A DNA stretch of 8,381 nt from Acidobacteriota bacterium (GCA_021809235.1 JAKBAG010000134.1:1-8381), one strand, 5' to 3'; shown: positions 1-6,926, counted from the stretch's first letter. Translations and numbers: made by a program. Notes: a model not told the origin generated them from the letters alone.

Positions 1-1072
1 TCTCGCGAATCGCCGTCGGATGATGGGCAAAATCATCCACCAGTGTGATACCTGCAACGCAATCCCGGACATCGAGTCGTCGACGAACGCTACGGAAACT
101 GGCAAGTGCCTTCTGGATGGAGGCAATCTCCACCCCCTGGTGCCAGGCAAGCGCTGCTGCCGCGGTGGCATTCAGCACGTTGTGCTCCCCGGCCACAGGC
201 AGGGCAAGATCGGCCCAATGCGTTTGGCGATGAGCAACGCGCCAACGGCTGCAGGTGCCGTCGAAGTGCAGGTCCGTGATGCGCCAATCCGACTCCGACG
301 CAAAGCCATAGCGCTCCACTGGACAGAAGGCCCTCTCCACACATTCGCTCACATGGGCGCTGCCGTCCCAGGCCAGCAGAATGCCGCGCTGCGGAATCAG
401 GTTGACCAGGCGCCGAAAGGCCGTTTTCACCTGGGCCAGATCGGCATAGATATCCGCATGATCAAACTCCACACTGGTCAGAATCAGTGCGTCTGGAAAG
501 TAGTGCAGGAACTTTGGCCCCTTGTCAAAGAAAGCCGTGTCGTATTCATCCCCCTCCAGAATGAAGTGCTGCGTGGCCCGAAGCTGAAAGCTGGAACCGA
601 AATTCTCCGCCACTCCTCCGATCAGAAAGGATGGCGCAAAGACGGGATCGACCGAGGCTGCGGTCTCAAAGATCCAAGCCAGCATGCTGGTGGTTGTCGT
701 CTTGCCGTGCGTGCCGGCCACCACCAAGGAGTTACGGGCAGGCCGATCCGCAGGAGCCAGAAACTCTTCGCGCAGAATGGCAGCCATGGACGTGAACGGA
801 ATGCGCTCGTTGAGAATGCGCTCCACCTCCGGATTGCCACGGGAAAGCGCGTTGCCAATGATCACCAGATCCGGCCTTGGCTCCAGATTGGCAGCTGCAT
901 ACGGCTGGGCAACAGGAATACCCATGGAAGCCAGCAGGTCGCTCATGGGCGGGTAAGCGGCTGCATCGGAGCCGGTGACACGGTGGCCCTGTGCGCGAAG
1001 CAGCCCGGCAATGGAAGCCATGGCCGTGCCGCAGATTCCGGAGAGATGAATATGGCGAGAGGATACGTTCAT
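1..1072 (-). CDS. mpl: UDP-N-acetylmuramate:L-alanyl-gamma-D-glutamyl-meso-diaminopimelate ligase (murein tripeptide ligase), 3' end outside window
   Basis: Cytoplasmic ATP-dependent Mur ligase that attaches recycled L-Ala-D-Glu-mDAP tripeptide to UDP-MurNAc, so that old wall peptide re-enters peptidoglycan synthesis. Translated from ATG at 1072, 357 residues are visible. They contain the N-terminal Rossmann start HIHLSGICGTAMASIAGLL (residues 7-25), the P-loop GTHGKTTT (120-127), EGDEYDTAFFDKGPK (173-187), the GEHNVLNA motif of the central domain (295-302) and DDFAHHPTAIRE (346-357). The combination GICGTAMASIAG, EGDEYD and DDFAHHPTA is typical of Mpl rather than MurC. The family is usually about 450-460 residues, so roughly 100 C-terminal residues lie beyond position 1. 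The start codon overlaps the ldcA stop (ATGA), implying translational coupling to the enzyme that makes its tripeptide substrate. No inactivating change is seen in the visible part. Confidence 0.95.
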   Translation of the reverse strand, partial: MNVSSRHIHLSGICGTAMASIAGLLRAQGHRVTGSDAAAYPPMSDLLASMGIPVAQPYAAANLEPRPDLVIIGNALSRGNPEVERILNERIPFTSMAAILREEFLAPADRPARNSLVVAGTHGKTTTTSMLAWIFETAASVDPVFAPSFLIGGVAENFGSSFQLRATQHFILEGDEYDTAFFDKGPKFLHYFPDALILTSVEFDHADIYADLAQVKTAFRRLVNLIPQRGILLAWDGSAHVSECVERAFCPVERYGFASESDWRITDLHFDGTCSRWRVAHRQTHWADLALPVAGEHNVLNATAAAALAWHQGVEIASIQKALASFRSVRRRLDVRDCVAGITLVDDFAHHPTAIRE

Positions 1073-2103
1073 GAGGATGGTCTGGGAGTGGGTTGTACGG
1101 CTGGCTCCAGTAGATGAAGTACTGGCTCCCTGCCGGGTCGGAACTCGGCGGAGACGCCAAGTGTCAGGGTTACATTTGGACCAGAGACATGGCCGCTGCG
1201 CAGACCAATGGCAATGGGGCCGGGAAAATCTTCCAGCGCACTAAGAATGGCCTCATCGAGAAGCTCTGCGGAAGCTCCGGGGGAGACACAATCCATCATC
1301 TCGCCGAAGACAATCGCTCGTACGTTGTCGAACAGGTCCGCATTGCGCAGCTGCCACAGCATGCGATGCACCTGGTAGGGACGCGCAGCCACGTCCTCCA
1401 GAAACAGAATCGTGTTGCGCGGAGGCGCCGGTTCCCAGGGAGTACCGATCAGCGCGGTAAGGATGCTCAAACAGCCGCCGTAGAGCGTTCCGCGCACAGG
1501 ATGGGGACTGTTGCCTTCGCGCAACATCCGCAGCCCCTCTGCCGCACCCACCGAGTAGGGAGTGCCGGCAAGCGCTGCCTGCAGGCTGGGCAGATGCACG
1601 CCCTGCTCCCGCGCAAAATCCGGCGAGAGCATCGGGCCGTGGAAGCTTGGAAGACCAATGGCGTGGAACAGCGCCAGTTGGACTGCGGTCAGATCACTGT
1701 AGGCAAACAAGGGTTTGGGATGAGCCGCAATGCGTTCGATCTCCAGCCCTTCCAGCAGATGATTCGATCCGTAGCCGCCACGCGTGCAGACCAGCAGCAA
1801 ACTGCTTTCGTCCTCAAATGCCGCATGTAGATCGGCCAGCCTCTGCTGCGGAGTTCCGGCAAAGTACAACGGCCCGCGTGTCAGGGAATGCGGCGCGCAT
1901 CGAGCCGTGAATCCCAGCGTGCTCAGGGTCTGAATGCCAGCCTCCACGCGGTCAGCACGCGGCGTGGAAGCAGGCGACAGAAGGATGGCCTGTGCCGGAG
2001 ACAGCACCGCCGTAGGCAGCGTGCGCCGGTCCGCATCATGGTGCGGATCAAGCGGGAAGGCGGGAGCAAGATCGGATTCGGATTCAGGCAATTTGCGACG
2101 CAT
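1069..2103 (-). CDS. ldcA: Muramoyltetrapeptide LD-carboxypeptidase, peptidase family S66
   Basis: Cytoplasmic serine peptidase that removes the terminal D-Ala from recycled mDAP tetrapeptides, giving the tripeptide used by Mpl. The frame is also open to GTG at 2139, directly after the dapF stop. I prefer ATG at 2103 (344 aa) because a GAGA element lies 7 nt upstream and the first ~40 residues of the longer version match nothing I know in the family. Numbered from the GTG, RGGYGSNHLLEGL (120-132) is followed by nucleophile Ser148 in AYSDLTAVQ. Glu248 (FLEDV) and His317 (SGHVSG) complete the Ser-Glu-His triad known from E. coli LdcA. GTLYGGCLSILTALIGTPW (217-235) is also characteristic. There is no signal peptide, as expected for a cytoplasmic recycling enzyme. 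The gene overlaps mpl by 4 nt (ATGA) and follows dapF closely, so co-expression is likely. Confidence 0.93.
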   Translation of the reverse strand: MRRKLPESESDLAPAFPLDPHHDADRRTLPTAVLSPAQAILLSPASTPRADRVEAGIQTLSTLGFTARCAPHSLTRGPLYFAGTPQQRLADLHAAFEDESSLLLVCTRGGYGSNHLLEGLEIERIAAHPKPLFAYSDLTAVQLALFHAIGLPSFHGPMLSPDFAREQGVHLPSLQAALAGTPYSVGAAEGLRMLREGNSPHPVRGTLYGGCLSILTALIGTPWEPAPPRNTILFLEDVAARPYQVHRMLWQLRNADLFDNVRAIVFGEMMDCVSPGASAELLDEAILSALEDFPGPIAIGLRSGHVSGPNVTLTLGVSAEFRPGREPVLHLLEPAVQPTPRPSS

Positions 2104-2139
2104 GAAATATTCTCGCAACTGGGTGTGGTGTATCCGCAC

Positions 2140-3021
2140 CTAGGATTCGATCCACGCCTCGCCGCGGGCAATGAGTGTGGCGGGGCCGGTCAAAAGAAGC
2201 GGCGCATCTCCACCGGACCACTGCACCGATTGCATCCCGCCAGGAGCGAAGATCTCCATCTGCGAGGACCCACCGTAGGCCGCCATCATAGCGGTTGCTG
2301 CAGCTGAGGTGCCTGTTCCCGACGAGTGCGTGGGCCCTACTCCGCGCTCAAAGATGCGCAGAGCCACCTGATCCGGCTGGTTGCGACCTCGAGCCAGCCA
2401 CTGAACAAACTCTACGTTCGTCTGCTCCGGAAAATCGGGATGAAAACAAATCTCCTCGCCAATCTCCTGCCAGGGGCGACCATCCAGCGAGAAATCCATC
2501 GAGCCGTCAGGCTGCGGTGGGTTGCCCACCAGGAGCACAAAATGCGGGTTGCCCATGGAAACATGGATCCCATCCAGGCGCGATCCATCCGCCAGCTCTA
2601 TCACTCGCGGCTCCCAATCCGGCGTATCCATATCGGTGGTAATCAGAGCCGTGGGCGAGCCGGAGTCCCGCATCTCCATCACGGTGCAGGCTCTCTGCCC
2701 AGCGTCGGTGTGGAGCAGGAGCGTATCGCCTGGCTGCGACTGTGCGGTAAAGGCCATCCACGCTGCCGCGCATCGCGTGCCGTTGCCACTGATCTCAGCC
2801 AGCGTGCCATCGGAATTGAAAAGCCGGATGCGCGCAGCAAGCGGACCGCTGGCAGGATCCTCGTTCAGCCAGGAAAAGTATTCCACGCCATCGGCCCCAA
2901 TGCCGGTGTTGCGGTCGCAAAGTGCAATGGCAAGCGTGGATGGTTCCTGACCGGCAATGTCCTCTTCCGCTACGACCAGAAAATCATTGCCGCATGCATG
3001 GGCTTTGGTGAACGGGATCAA
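2140..3021 (-). CDS. dapF: Diaminopimelate epimerase, with the second catalytic cysteine replaced by serine
   Basis: DapF interconverts LL- and meso-diaminopimelate in the cytoplasm, providing mDAP for peptidoglycan and the precursor of lysine. The 293 residues show the family landmarks: AHACGNDF (Asn12), FNSDGTLAEISGNGTRC (Asn69, Asn80, catalytic Cys84), SMGNPHFV (Asn158), TNVEFV (Asn202) and FERGVGP (Glu225-Arg226). These cover the residues known to bind substrate. The oddity is GPTHSSGTGTSAAA. Where the family has A/S-C-G-T/S-G with the second catalytic Cys (Cys217 in Haemophilus influenzae), this protein has Ser234, and Thr/Ser follow the glycine. The start is TTG at 3021, with AAGGA about 10 nt upstream; an in-frame TAG further upstream and no ATG or GTG between rule out an earlier conventional start. 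The gene lies 39 nt after the glycosyltransferase and directly before ldcA. Family membership is secure; catalytic competence is not. A related racemase fold (for example PhzF) is less likely given GNGTRC and TNVEFV. Confidence 0.9.
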   Translation of the reverse strand: MIPFTKAHACGNDFLVVAEEDIAGQEPSTLAIALCDRNTGIGADGVEYFSWLNEDPASGPLAARIRLFNSDGTLAEISGNGTRCAAAWMAFTAQSQPGDTLLLHTDAGQRACTVMEMRDSGSPTALITTDMDTPDWEPRVIELADGSRLDGIHVSMGNPHFVLLVGNPPQPDGSMDFSLDGRPWQEIGEEICFHPDFPEQTNVEFVQWLARGRNQPDQVALRIFERGVGPTHSSGTGTSAAATAMMAAYGGSSQMEIFAPGGMQSVQWSGGDAPLLLTGPATLIARGEAWIES

Positions 3022-3060
3022 GGCAGATGTGTCCTTCCAAGGGTTCTCTGCCCGATGCTA

Positions 3061-4863
3061 TCACTGCACGGTAGGCGAAAGCATCTGGCGATTGAGCGGA
3101 GAGCGCATGGAGATCCAGAGCGCAGCCCCAGGCTGACCGGGGACGGAAAACCGGCCGATGCAGCGTAGACCTTCCGGGTGGAGCCGTACCGCTCGTGCGA
3201 CAACATCTCCATCGAAGGCAAGCACAATGTCGACATGGGCAGCCGGTGCTGCCAGTGCTGCCTGAAAATACTGCTTGTCGCTTTCATTCAACGTATGGCG
3301 ATAGGTGAATCCCGCAAGTGGAACGATGGTGGGGAAATCCGAGGTGTCCATCAGCGTCAGTGCCTGCGGGTCAAGCCGGTAAAGGCTGGCCAGCGCCGAT
3401 GCCAGTTGCTGCGTATACGCTCCCCTAGCGGCAAAGTTCCGCGTAGCCTCCACATAGACAATCGGCCCCTGCACCAGCATCTGCAGCAGATTTGCCAGAA
3501 CCAGACAGGCCATCGCCATTCCCAGCAGGACGGCTGCCTGCCAATGACCCGTGCTTTGCAATGCCGCAACCGGAGACGAATCCGCTGCTGGCTGCTGTCG
3601 CGGATTGCTGAGCCGCTCCCCGATCCCATGCAAAAGCCCCTGCACGGCAAATCCGATGGCAAGCGCGAAGGCCGGCAGCATCTCCATACCATAGCGTGTG
3701 TTGTAGTAGGAGTGTGGCCACCAGTCCGGCAGGAAGATGGGAACCGATCCCCAAGCGACCGAGTAGGCATAAAACGGCAACGGAAACCAGAGCAGCAGTC
3801 CGATGGCCAGCGATGCCCGCGCTGCTCCCTGGCTGCGGCGCAGGCGATATCCATGCAGTGCCAGACCACCCAGCGCAAGCAACAGAAACAGCCAGCCCAC
3901 CTGCGAACGTGCAAAGGCATCGCCCGTGGAGGCATGCCAGAAAAAAATCGCTGAGACCCATGGATTATGCCAGCCCGGATGCGGCGGAATCAGGCCATGC
4001 GAGGTTCGCGCTTCAATGGCGCTGGCGGAATAGGGACCACGCAGGAAGTCCAGCCAGTCCCCAAAATAGATTCGGTTATACACCATCCAAAGCACGGGAG
4101 CCGCCAGCAGTGCAAAACTGGCAAGGACAAATCGCCGTTGCAACAGGGCATGGCGGCGCAGCAGCGCCAGTGCCATCCAAAGCCATATGGCAAAGCCAAG
4201 AATCCATCCGTCGTAGCGTGTCCAGGCAGCCGCAAACAGAGTGATCATCAAGGGCCACAGGAAGGCCGCTCCCTGGCCGCCTGTGTCCGGCTTGTGTTCG
4301 TGCCTGCCGTGCGGCATGGCTGCCGTTGGGCAATCCAGCTCGCTGCGCCAACGCTCCATCAGCCAGACAGCGCCGACCAGAGTGGCAAGAAAAAGTGGCT
4401 CCGTCATCGGCGTGGTCTGCAGATAGAGCAGATTGGGATTCAGCGCAAAGAGGGCCAGCGCAATCAGCGCAGGAAGGGTTGCCAGCCATCGTCGAGCCAG
4501 CCGGTACAGCAAAAGACTGGCGATTCCGTAGCAGACGCTGGAGGGAATCGCACCGGCAAATCCCGAGCGCCACCAGGGAGTGACGGCCGCAAACGGCGCC
4601 AGCAGCAGATGCGGCAACGGAAGCCATACAGAGCCAAGCTGCCCCATGCCCGGACGATGCGAATCCAGCAGTCGGCGTGCAATGTGCAGATGCGCCTCCG
4701 CATCACCGTACTCGAGCCACGCATGATGCAGTACCGTCCAAAGGTTGGCCGCCAGCGATGCCGCCACAAGCGCAGCCACAACCAGCGCCTGCTCCCACGC
4801 AGTGACGGGCGAACTGGGCTGGTCCTGGAAGACTCGCCGCGAACTCGGAAAAGTATCAGGCAC
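3061..4863 (-). CDS. Multi-pass membrane glycosyltransferase, GT-C fold (GT39/ArnT-like)
   Basis: A 600-residue integral membrane protein, probably transferring a sugar from a polyprenyl-phosphate donor to an acceptor on the outer face of the inner membrane. Hydrophobic segments lie near residues 24-47, 81-96, 105-121, 127-147, 153-170, 200-236, 244-261, 321-339, 351-370, 391-412 and 442-466, giving about 10-12 helices. GT-C features are an acidic first-loop motif EYGDAEAH (51-58, Asp54 the likely catalytic acid), TPMTEPLF (151-158), TRYDGWILG (215-223) and NTRYGMEMLPAFAL (388-401). A polar, His-rich loop (about 173-198) and a non-membrane C-terminal domain (about 475-600) are visible. Translation appears to start at GTG 4863, 18 nt after the kinase stop, with only a weak ribosome-binding site, which suggests coupling. 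Donor and acceptor cannot be read from sequence. The position ahead of dapF-ldcA-mpl hints at envelope work but does not prove it. Confidence 0.8.
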   Translation of the reverse strand: MPDTFPSSRRVFQDQPSSPVTAWEQALVVAALVAASLAANLWTVLHHAWLEYGDAEAHLHIARRLLDSHRPGMGQLGSVWLPLPHLLLAPFAAVTPWWRSGFAGAIPSSVCYGIASLLLYRLARRWLATLPALIALALFALNPNLLYLQTTPMTEPLFLATLVGAVWLMERWRSELDCPTAAMPHGRHEHKPDTGGQGAAFLWPLMITLFAAAWTRYDGWILGFAIWLWMALALLRRHALLQRRFVLASFALLAAPVLWMVYNRIYFGDWLDFLRGPYSASAIEARTSHGLIPPHPGWHNPWVSAIFFWHASTGDAFARSQVGWLFLLLALGGLALHGYRLRRSQGAARASLAIGLLLWFPLPFYAYSVAWGSVPIFLPDWWPHSYYNTRYGMEMLPAFALAIGFAVQGLLHGIGERLSNPRQQPAADSSPVAALQSTGHWQAAVLLGMAMACLVLANLLQMLVQGPIVYVEATRNFAARGAYTQQLASALASLYRLDPQALTLMDTSDFPTIVPLAGFTYRHTLNESDKQYFQAALAAPAAHVDIVLAFDGDVVARAVRLHPEGLRCIGRFSVPGQPGAALWISMRSPLNRQMLSPTVQ

Positions 4864-4881
4864 GCTGAACAGTGTAGCCGC

Positions 4882-5829
4882 TTAGGAATGGGAATGCAGG
4901 TCGAGATGCGTAAGCTGGCGCAGAGCTGCAAATCGGGCATCGATGACATCCCGTGTCAGCTGCTGGAGTCGCTCGGTTCCGAAGCGCTCCACGGTGAACG
5001 ATCCCATAACGCTGCCGTAGAACAAGGCGCGGCGCAGCACCGCAGGCGTGAAAGAAGGCTGCGAGGCAATATAGCCAAAGAATCCCCCGGCAAAGCTATC
5101 TCCGGCACCGGTCGGATCGACAACCTCCTCCAGCGGCAGCGCCGGCGCGCGGAAGACGAGCGCGTCCGCATCGGGGGCGTCAAACAGACCAGAACTCATA
5201 TACGCCGTTGCGCCGTACTCCCCGTGCTTGACCACGACCGCTTTGGGCCCCAGGGCAAGCACTTTCCGCGCCGCACGCACCGGATTGGATTCGCCGGAAA
5301 GCAGCCTGGCCTCGGTGTCGTTGACCAGCAGTACATCCAGATGGGCGAGGACCTTCAGCAGTGCATCGCGATGATCGTTGATCCAGTAATTCATCGTATC
5401 GCCGCAGACCAGCTCAGCACCGGGAAGCGACTGGCGAACACGGAGCTGAAGGACGGGATCGATATTGGCAAGGAAGAGAAAACGCGTGTCCTGATAGCTG
5501 GGCGGGATTCTGGGATTGAAGTCGGCAAAGACATTCAAATCGGTCTGCTCTGTCTTCGCCTCGCTGAGGCTGTTCAAATAATTTCCTGCCCAGAAGAAGC
5601 ACTTGCCCTCTGCACGCTCCAGTCCCGTCAGATCAATCTGGCGGGACCGGAAGACAGACTCTTCCGCAGGGGTAAAGTCATCCCCCACCACAGCCACAAC
5701 CCGAACCGGCGTGAAGTAGCTGGCAGCCAGTGAAAAATAGGTTGCCGCCCCGCCCAGGCAGCGCTCGCGACGGCCCGCAGGCGTCGTAATGGAATCAAAA
5801 GCTACGGAACCAACAACGGTAATGGACAT
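4882..5829 (-). CDS. PfkB/ribokinase-family carbohydrate or nucleoside kinase
   Basis: An ATP-dependent cytoplasmic kinase of 315 residues, the usual size for the family. It opens with a beta strand and Asp in SITVVGSVAFDSI (2-14). The glycine-rich substrate lid GGAATYFSLAAS follows (26-37), then VVGDDF (47-52), VNDTEARLL (169-177), KHGEYGA (201-207) and the signature DPTGAGDSFAGGF (238-250), with Asp244 as catalytic base and the GAGD anion hole. The ATG at 5829 has AAGGAA 10 nt upstream. It follows mtnP by 82 nt and precedes the glycosyltransferase by 18 nt. The substrate is unknown. Pairing with MTA phosphorylase makes a nucleoside or pentose substrate such as adenosine conceivable, although MTA phosphorylase already yields a phosphorylated sugar and needs no kinase. 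All signature residues are intact, so the protein is probably active. Confidence 0.9.
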   Translation of the reverse strand: MSITVVGSVAFDSITTPAGRRERCLGGAATYFSLAASYFTPVRVVAVVGDDFTPAEESVFRSRQIDLTGLERAEGKCFFWAGNYLNSLSEAKTEQTDLNVFADFNPRIPPSYQDTRFLFLANIDPVLQLRVRQSLPGAELVCGDTMNYWINDHRDALLKVLAHLDVLLVNDTEARLLSGESNPVRAARKVLALGPKAVVVKHGEYGATAYMSSGLFDAPDADALVFRAPALPLEEVVDPTGAGDSFAGGFFGYIASQPSFTPAVLRRALFYGSVMGSFTVERFGTERLQQLTRDVIDARFAALRQLTHLDLHSHS

Positions 5830-5868
5830 GCGTGTGCGTTTCCTTGAGTGTGCGTCCGATGTTGCCTG

Positions 5869-5896
5869 ATGCTATGGCATCCCACCGCCATTTCAA
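5869..5896 (-). promoter_or_regulatory. Candidate sigma-70-like promoter for the pfkB to mpl gene string
   Basis: In the 82-nt gap after mtnP, reading on the minus strand, TTGAAA (plus 5896-5891) is followed after exactly 16 nt by TAGCAT (plus 5874-5869). These match 5/6 and 4/6 of the -35 and -10 consensus. Transcription would begin about 33 nt upstream of the kinase ATG. A short palindrome, GATGC-4 nt-GCATC (5868-5881), covers the -10 box and could be an operator or chance. The promoter is predicted from base matches only; readthrough from mtnP is an equally fair alternative. Confidence 0.35.
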
Positions 5897-5911
5897 TCGC
5901 GGCTTCAGGTG

Positions 5912-6790
5912 CTAGTCGAGATAGTCGCCGAAGATCAGCCGCAGGCGCTCGCGCGTGGATGCGGGGATAAGATCGCGCTGGGTGAGGATGGCAAACTGGG
6001 CAGCCGTCGCGCAGTTGCATCCCGGCTCGCCTCCCGCCGCAGGCAACGCCGCCACAGCAGCCCGAACCACGCGGGCGGCATTGGCGGAGTTCTGGTGCAG
6101 CACGGACACAATCTGATCGATCGTCACCGCGTCATGCTCCGGATGCCAGCAGTCGTAATCGGTTACCATCGCGATCGTTGCGTAACAGACTCCTGCTTCG
6201 CGCGCCAGTTTGGCTTCCTGCAGATTGGTCATGCCGATCACATCCGCACCCCAGGAGCGGTAGAGGTTGGACTCCGCCTTGGTGGAGAACTGCGGCCCTT
6301 CCATGCAGACATAGGTTCCACCACGCCGGCCGACCACGCCGGACTGCTCGCAGGCCTGGGCCGCTGCTTCCGCAACGACTGGACACACCGGATCCCCGAA
6401 GGCAACATGGCCGACCACGCCGTCGCCGAAAAATGTGCTCTCGCGATGAAACGTGCGATCAATGAACTGATCCGGAATCACGAAATCCGTAGGCTTGTGC
6501 TCCTGCTTGAGCGAGCCAACGGCGGAAACGGAAAAGATGCGCGTGACGCCGAGCGACTTCAGCGCATAAATATTGGCGCGGAAGTTCAGCTCCGAGGGAA
6601 GCAGTCGATGGCCGCGTCCGTGTCGAGCCAGAAATACAACCTTGCGGCCCTCAAGATCTCCGAGTACAAAGCTGTCGGAAGGCGCACCGAAGGGAGTCTC
6701 GACGGCCACCTCCCGGATGTTGGTCAGGCCGGGCATGGAATAGAGTCCACTGCCGCCAATGATACCGATCTCTGCCTGTTGCAAGGGCAT
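5912..6790 (-). CDS. mtnP: S-methyl-5'-thioadenosine phosphorylase
   Basis: Cytoplasmic enzyme that splits 5'-methylthioadenosine (by-product of polyamine and related syntheses) with phosphate into adenine and 5-methylthioribose-1-phosphate. From ATG 6790 (292 aa) it shows the phosphate-binding IGIIGGSGLY (8-17), ARHGRGH (55-61), SVSAVGSL (87-94), MEGPQFSTKAES (163-174) and GMTNLQEAKLAREAGVCY (186-203). TDYDCW (210-215) follows, whose Asp residues distinguish 6-aminopurine-specific MTA phosphorylases from purine nucleoside phosphorylase (Asn there). A C-terminal GCNCATA segment carries a CXC motif (258-260). The frame is open to 6985, but that would overlap the lipoprotein gene and add an unrelated leader. 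GGGAG is only about 4 nt from the ATG but 8-10 nt from an in-frame TTG at 6784, which may be the true start. Human MTAP has 283 residues, so the length fits. Confidence 0.93.
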   Translation of the reverse strand: MPLQQAEIGIIGGSGLYSMPGLTNIREVAVETPFGAPSDSFVLGDLEGRKVVFLARHGRGHRLLPSELNFRANIYALKSLGVTRIFSVSAVGSLKQEHKPTDFVIPDQFIDRTFHRESTFFGDGVVGHVAFGDPVCPVVAEAAAQACEQSGVVGRRGGTYVCMEGPQFSTKAESNLYRSWGADVIGMTNLQEAKLAREAGVCYATIAMVTDYDCWHPEHDAVTIDQIVSVLHQNSANAARVVRAAVAALPAAGGEPGCNCATAAQFAILTQRDLIPASTRERLRLIFGDYLD

Positions 6791-6850
6791 CTCTCCCAGT
6801 GGCAAAACTCTTTGCTGCGAGCCATCCGCAGACTTTGCCACAGAGCCTTC

Positions 6851-6856
6851 AGTATA
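6851..6856 (-). promoter_or_regulatory. Candidate -10 element upstream of mtnP
   Basis: The minus strand reads GGTATACTG here; TATACT matches the TATAAT consensus at 5/6. No convincing -35 hexamer lies 16-18 nt upstream (that region is GC-rich and part of the 6864-6895 inverted repeat), so the promoter would be weak or activator-dependent. A start near 6844 would leave a leader of about 54 nt before the mtnP ATG. Confidence 0.3.
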
Positions 6857-6863
6857 CCGGGCA

Positions 6864-6895
6864 GGCAGCCCGCCGGGTTTCATTCTCGGGCTGCC
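6864..6895 (-). repeat. Perfect 9-bp inverted repeat between the lipoprotein gene and mtnP
   Basis: GGCAGCCCG (6864-6872) and CGGGCTGCC (6887-6895) are exact reverse complements separated by 14 nt. In RNA this gives a strong GC-rich hairpin about 30 nt past the lipoprotein stop. No T-tract follows on the minus strand, so it is not a textbook intrinsic terminator. It could stabilise the upstream mRNA, act as an atypical terminator, or serve as an operator, because it lies just upstream of the candidate mtnP -10 box. Confidence 0.5.
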
Positions 6896-6926
6896 AGCAC
6901 TCCCCTGGCAAAGACTCAACCGCAGA

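Noticed and set aside
20..1117. Plus-strand open frame of 365 codons opposite mpl
   Set aside because: It is a shadow of the high-GC mpl gene. Its translation has no recognisable motif and is rich in residues produced by complementing codon-biased sequence, while the opposite strand has clear Mur-ligase motifs.
2104..2139. GTG start for ldcA at 2139
   Set aside because: It is possible because it abuts the dapF stop, but it has no clear ribosome-binding site, whereas ATG 2103 has GAGA at 7 nt. It is kept only as an alternative.
3967..5733. Plus-strand open frame of 588 codons spanning the glycosyltransferase and kinase genes
   Set aside because: It runs antisense across two well-supported genes and the gap between them, with Arg/Gln-rich sequence lacking domains. 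Long antisense frames are expected at this base composition.
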